Under the pieces are notes generated by a model. The model searched no databases. It was given only the letters and a program-made list of their open reading frames with translations, and was not told the origin of the DNA. From an uncultured Paracoccaceae bacterium (GTDB taxonomy: Bacteria; Pseudomonadota; Alphaproteobacteria; Rhodobacterales; Rhodobacteraceae), in contig CAKZNY010000323.1 in the NCBI GenBank assembly GCA_937132145.1, positions 1 to 7,782 on the forward strand: a stretch of 7,782 nucleotides of DNA. The letters are read 5' to 3'. Below, in pieces: positions 5,849 through 7,782 of the stretch. Positions within the stretch are counted from its first letter, which is position 1; each line of letters opens with the position of its first letter. The translations under genes were made by a program, and so were the position numbers.

Positions 5849-7630
5849 TGGTGGCATTGAGCCGGGTTCAGGGAAGAATGCCGATACATCTTTGAATCCA
5901 CTAAGTTCAACCATCTTGGTTAGTGTGTGGTGTAGGTGTTCAGGGCCAACAAGTCCAGCCGCTAAGCCTTCCTTCTGTTGCTGAAGGATAAAGCCAAGGC
6001 GTGTGAATTGAATGTCACGGTCGCCAGTGCCTAGCCCTACGTTGACAGTCATATCAGCGCGGGTCTTCCATGTGCGGGGATTAACATCAATCCATTCGCC
6101 GTTCAACTCCATTGCAATCTTCTTAAGCGGTCCAGCGCGTAGATCAGCGTGCATATCCAAGAACATTGGCGCGACTGCTGTTTCTGCAAAGATACGGGCA
6201 ATCATTAGAATCTTCTTCTGTGATGCCGACATGATAGCTTTAATGCCGCCTAGTGTTTTGTTCAGGCTATCAGCGTCCATGCCTTGATTGTATGCGGTCA
6301 CTCCAGTGCGTTCTGCCCGTAGTGTATCCACATACTCAATGCCTTGTAGTGACTGCATCGCTGAATTAGGTGGTTGAACGTGTGTTAACGAATTAATGCC
6401 CCCGGGAATGCGTAGGACACGGCCCACTTGTGTTAGTTGTAAGTCCTGTTCAGTTGCTTCTGACATTTCATCTTCATCGACCACGATGTCAGGGTTGTTG
6501 GTCATTGCGATGTTATCAAGCATCTGACGAACAAGAACAGTCCGAATACGTTGTAAGTCTTCAACCAACTCGGCAATACTCAGGCCGTAGTGCTTGTGCG
6601 GCACAGGCAGAGGACAAGCCGTATTGAATGGCGTTGAGCGTACCTCTTCGATAGCGTCCTTGCCGTTGCGCTTAAGGATAGTGCCGTCTTCGCCACCTGT
6701 GAACACTTGTAGCAATTCAGCAATACCATCACCGTCACGGTCAGCACGAATATAGTTCTCGTACACCCTAACGGTTTTCATGGATATATCGGTGGCACTT
6801 GTTATGCCGTTCTCTTCGTAGTTATCACCACTGAAGCGCGTCTCGGCTTCTTCACTGTCCAGCTTATCATCAACTTCAGGCAATGCTTCAACCTGCTTGC
6901 GATTGAATCCCATACCAATCAAGTCTGATACTGTCATACTGGAGCGATGGGCTACGAACGGGCAGCCCTCGAATGATAGCTTGTGCCACTGTGGTGAAAC
7001 CAGTATCTCCTCTGGCGGCACAGGCTCAATCTTGTATTCTTTAAGCTCTCGAGTAATCTTGATCTTGACACCCATTGGCGACATGCTGCCGTCTTCGCTA
7101 GGCTCTCCGCCCCAGTGTTCAAGTATCTCGATTTCAGCATCTAGTTCCCCAAGGTCAGATATGATTGATAGTATCTCTTGCTCGTCAAGGTCATCGTACT
7201 CTTCAATCTCTGTGACCTTACGGTTATCCCAATAGCGTTTGACGTAACCATTCTTTAGCAGTAGTGCATCGGTGAACCACGTATACAACACCATAAAGCC
7301 GTCATTCTTCTGGTAGAAGATGTGGTTGATTACCTCAGTCTCTTGATTGGCTGCGTCTACATCATCATCACCACGGGGCGAGAACTCAACAACCTTGTCG
7401 CCACCACAGAATATGTCCATGATTTCAGGCTTGATGCTCTCAATTGTGTCCCGAATGTCAGTCATTACAATCTTGGAACGATCAGCAACCTCATCACCGT
7501 AAGGCTCTGCGTTGTAGCGATCCATTAGACTAGAGCGATGCTGCCCGATTGTTCCGTTTAGTGCGCCAACAGCGTTGTTCTGTTGCGATGCCAGCAGAGA
7601 TTCAAGCTCCACTTTCTTCATTTTAGCCAT
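5846..7630 (-). CDS. Portal protein (body, 594 residues to the amber codon)
   Basis: The portal is the 12-fold ring at one vertex through which DNA is packaged and ejected. This protein belongs to the large P22-like/podovirus portal group. Visible family segments are LMDRYNAEPYGDE (35-47), a helix to IKPEIMDIF (66-74), WFTDALLLKNGYVKRYWD (118-135) for the clip/stem region, IEPVPPEEILVSP (201-213), the acidic turn RADRDGDGIAELLQVF (295-310), YGLSIAELVEDLQ (348-360) and the highly typical GVTAYNQGMDADSLNKT (443-459) followed by IMSASQ. ATG at 7630 has AGGAG at six-base spacing; a second Met at codon 4 is less well placed. The frame ends in TAG straight after PEPGSMPP, but the same frame continues for 74 more codons, so this may be the short form of a longer protein. 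It is the first gene after the likely promoter. Confidence 0.9.
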   Translation of the reverse strand: MAKMKKVELESLLASQQNNAVGALNGTIGQHRSSLMDRYNAEPYGDEVADRSKIVMTDIRDTIESIKPEIMDIFCGGDKVVEFSPRGDDDVDAANQETEVINHIFYQKNDGFMVLYTWFTDALLLKNGYVKRYWDNRKVTEIEEYDDLDEQEILSIISDLGELDAEIEILEHWGGEPSEDGSMSPMGVKIKITRELKEYKIEPVPPEEILVSPQWHKLSFEGCPFVAHRSSMTVSDLIGMGFNRKQVEALPEVDDKLDSEEAETRFSGDNYEENGITSATDISMKTVRVYENYIRADRDGDGIAELLQVFTGGEDGTILKRNGKDAIEEVRSTPFNTACPLPVPHKHYGLSIAELVEDLQRIRTVLVRQMLDNIAMTNNPDIVVDEDEMSEATEQDLQLTQVGRVLRIPGGINSLTHVQPPNSAMQSLQGIEYVDTLRAERTGVTAYNQGMDADSLNKTLGGIKAIMSASQKKILMIARIFAETAVAPMFLDMHADLRAGPLKKIAMELNGEWIDVNPRTWKTRADMTVNVGLGTGDRDIQFTRLGFILQQQKEGLAAGLVGPEHLHHTLTKMVELSGFKDVSAFFPEPGSMPP

Positions 7631-7636
7631 TATATT

Positions 7637-7641
7637 CTCCT
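7637..7641 (-). promoter_or_regulatory. Shine-Dalgarno for the portal gene
   Basis: AGGAG on the minus strand, six bases before the portal ATG. It fixes the start at 7630 rather than the Met at codon 4. Confidence 0.8.
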
Positions 7642-7716
7642 AACTAAAACTGCTGCATCATCTTGGAGTACGTCTGCCGAGTCAGTTGATACAACAAATT
7701 ATCTCGGAACAATTTG

Positions 7717-7725
7717 AGTATATCA
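7717..7725 (-). promoter_or_regulatory. Candidate extended -10 promoter for the structural operon
   Basis: The minus strand reads TGATATACT: a TGn extension plus TATACT, one mismatch from the sigma-70 -10 consensus. No convincing -35 box lies 16-18 bases upstream (sequence around TATTCCC), which is tolerated in extended -10 promoters. It would start transcription near 7710, about 80 bases before the portal ATG, in an AT-rich stretch. Short motifs like this arise by chance in AT-rich DNA. Confidence 0.4.
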
Positions 7726-7756
7726 GAAAAAGTTTTAAAGGGAATAGAAATAAGGT

Positions 7757-7782
7757 GCCGGGTTGAGTAAGAAACCCCCGGC
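7757..7782 (-). terminator. Possible terminator at the right edge (incomplete)
   Basis: The minus strand enters the window as GCCGGGGGTTTCTT, which looks like the descending arm and T-rich tail of an intrinsic terminator whose other arm (AAACCCCCGGC expected) would lie beyond the edge. Within the window GCCGGG and CCCGGC can also pair across a 14-base loop. Either reading would insulate the structural operon from the gene upstream. The edge prevents a decision. Confidence 0.35.

Noticed and set aside
5553..5984. Plus-strand frames opposite the portal C-terminus and small gene, which could suggest an antisense gene
   Set aside because: Ser/Cys-rich translations typical of the reverse complement of coding DNA; no binding site, and the opposite strand has well-supported genes.
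7685..7695. Small inverted repeat GTTG-ATA-CAAC in the portal leader, considered as an operator
   Set aside because: Four-base arms in AT-rich sequence are expected by chance, and there is no second copy nearby.
7644..7781. A minus-strand frame open from the right edge to a TAG just before the portal binding site (ending YSKMMQQF)
   Set aside because: It could be the tail of an upstream gene, but it runs through the likely terminator and promoter, shows no motif I recognise, and other frames there are also partly open. Sequence beyond the edge is needed to decide.
1..7782. CRISPR arrays, tRNA genes, insertion sequences, att sites or anti-phage systems
   Set aside because: No repeat-spacer pattern, cloverleaf-like sequence, transposase or direct repeats were seen; structural phage genes fill the window.

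Overview
The window is a block of virion structural genes from a tailed double-stranded DNA bacteriophage or prophage. Every credible gene is on the minus strand, so transcription runs from the right end of the window (7782) to the left (1). The set (portal, scaffold, HK97-fold major capsid protein of the SU10/DUF5309 type, head-tail adaptor, tail hub/DNA-stabilisation-like protein) and the direct step from adaptor to hub protein, with no tail tube or tape measure in view, favour a short-tailed (podovirus-like) phage. The host is not directly visible. Clear Shine-Dalgarno sequences and the style of the proteins suit a Gram-negative, proteobacterial and perhaps aquatic host, but that is inference.

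Layout in transcription order: a 152-base leader (7782-7631) with what looks like the end of a terminator and an extended -10 promoter; portal (7630-5846); an in-frame C-terminal continuation of the portal behind a single amber codon (5845-5621); a 74-residue protein (5631-5407); scaffold (5403-4432); major capsid protein (4414-3473); a strong GC hairpin (3465-3446); two small beta-rich virion proteins (3406-3065 and 3062-2760); a 113-residue protein (2760-2419); a 195-residue fibre-like protein with a probable jelly-roll C-terminus (2419-1832); the head-tail adaptor (1832-1242, GTG start); and a long tail hub-like gene (1242 to beyond position 1) cut by the left edge. The genes are packed end to end. 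Four successive junctions are one-base stop/start overlaps (TAATG three times, TAGTG once). There is no gene-free stretch longer than 300 bases.

How the genes work together: the portal dodecamer nucleates procapsid assembly with the scaffold and capsid protein. The small proteins probably decorate or complete the head. The adaptor ring and hub-like protein then close the DNA exit channel and build the tail.

The most notable signal is the amber codon at 5848-5846. It splits what looks like a normal portal protein of about 669 residues into a 594-residue body and a glutamine/charge-rich helical tail. The tail ORF has no ribosome binding site of its own, is in the same frame, and ends in a TGA that overlaps the next gene. 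The stop follows Pro-Pro and precedes CAA, and it is one transition away from CAG (Gln). Readthrough or amber suppression, a genuine truncation and a sequencing error are all possible. The tandem TAA-TAA-TAG stops on the capsid gene contrast with this single TAG.
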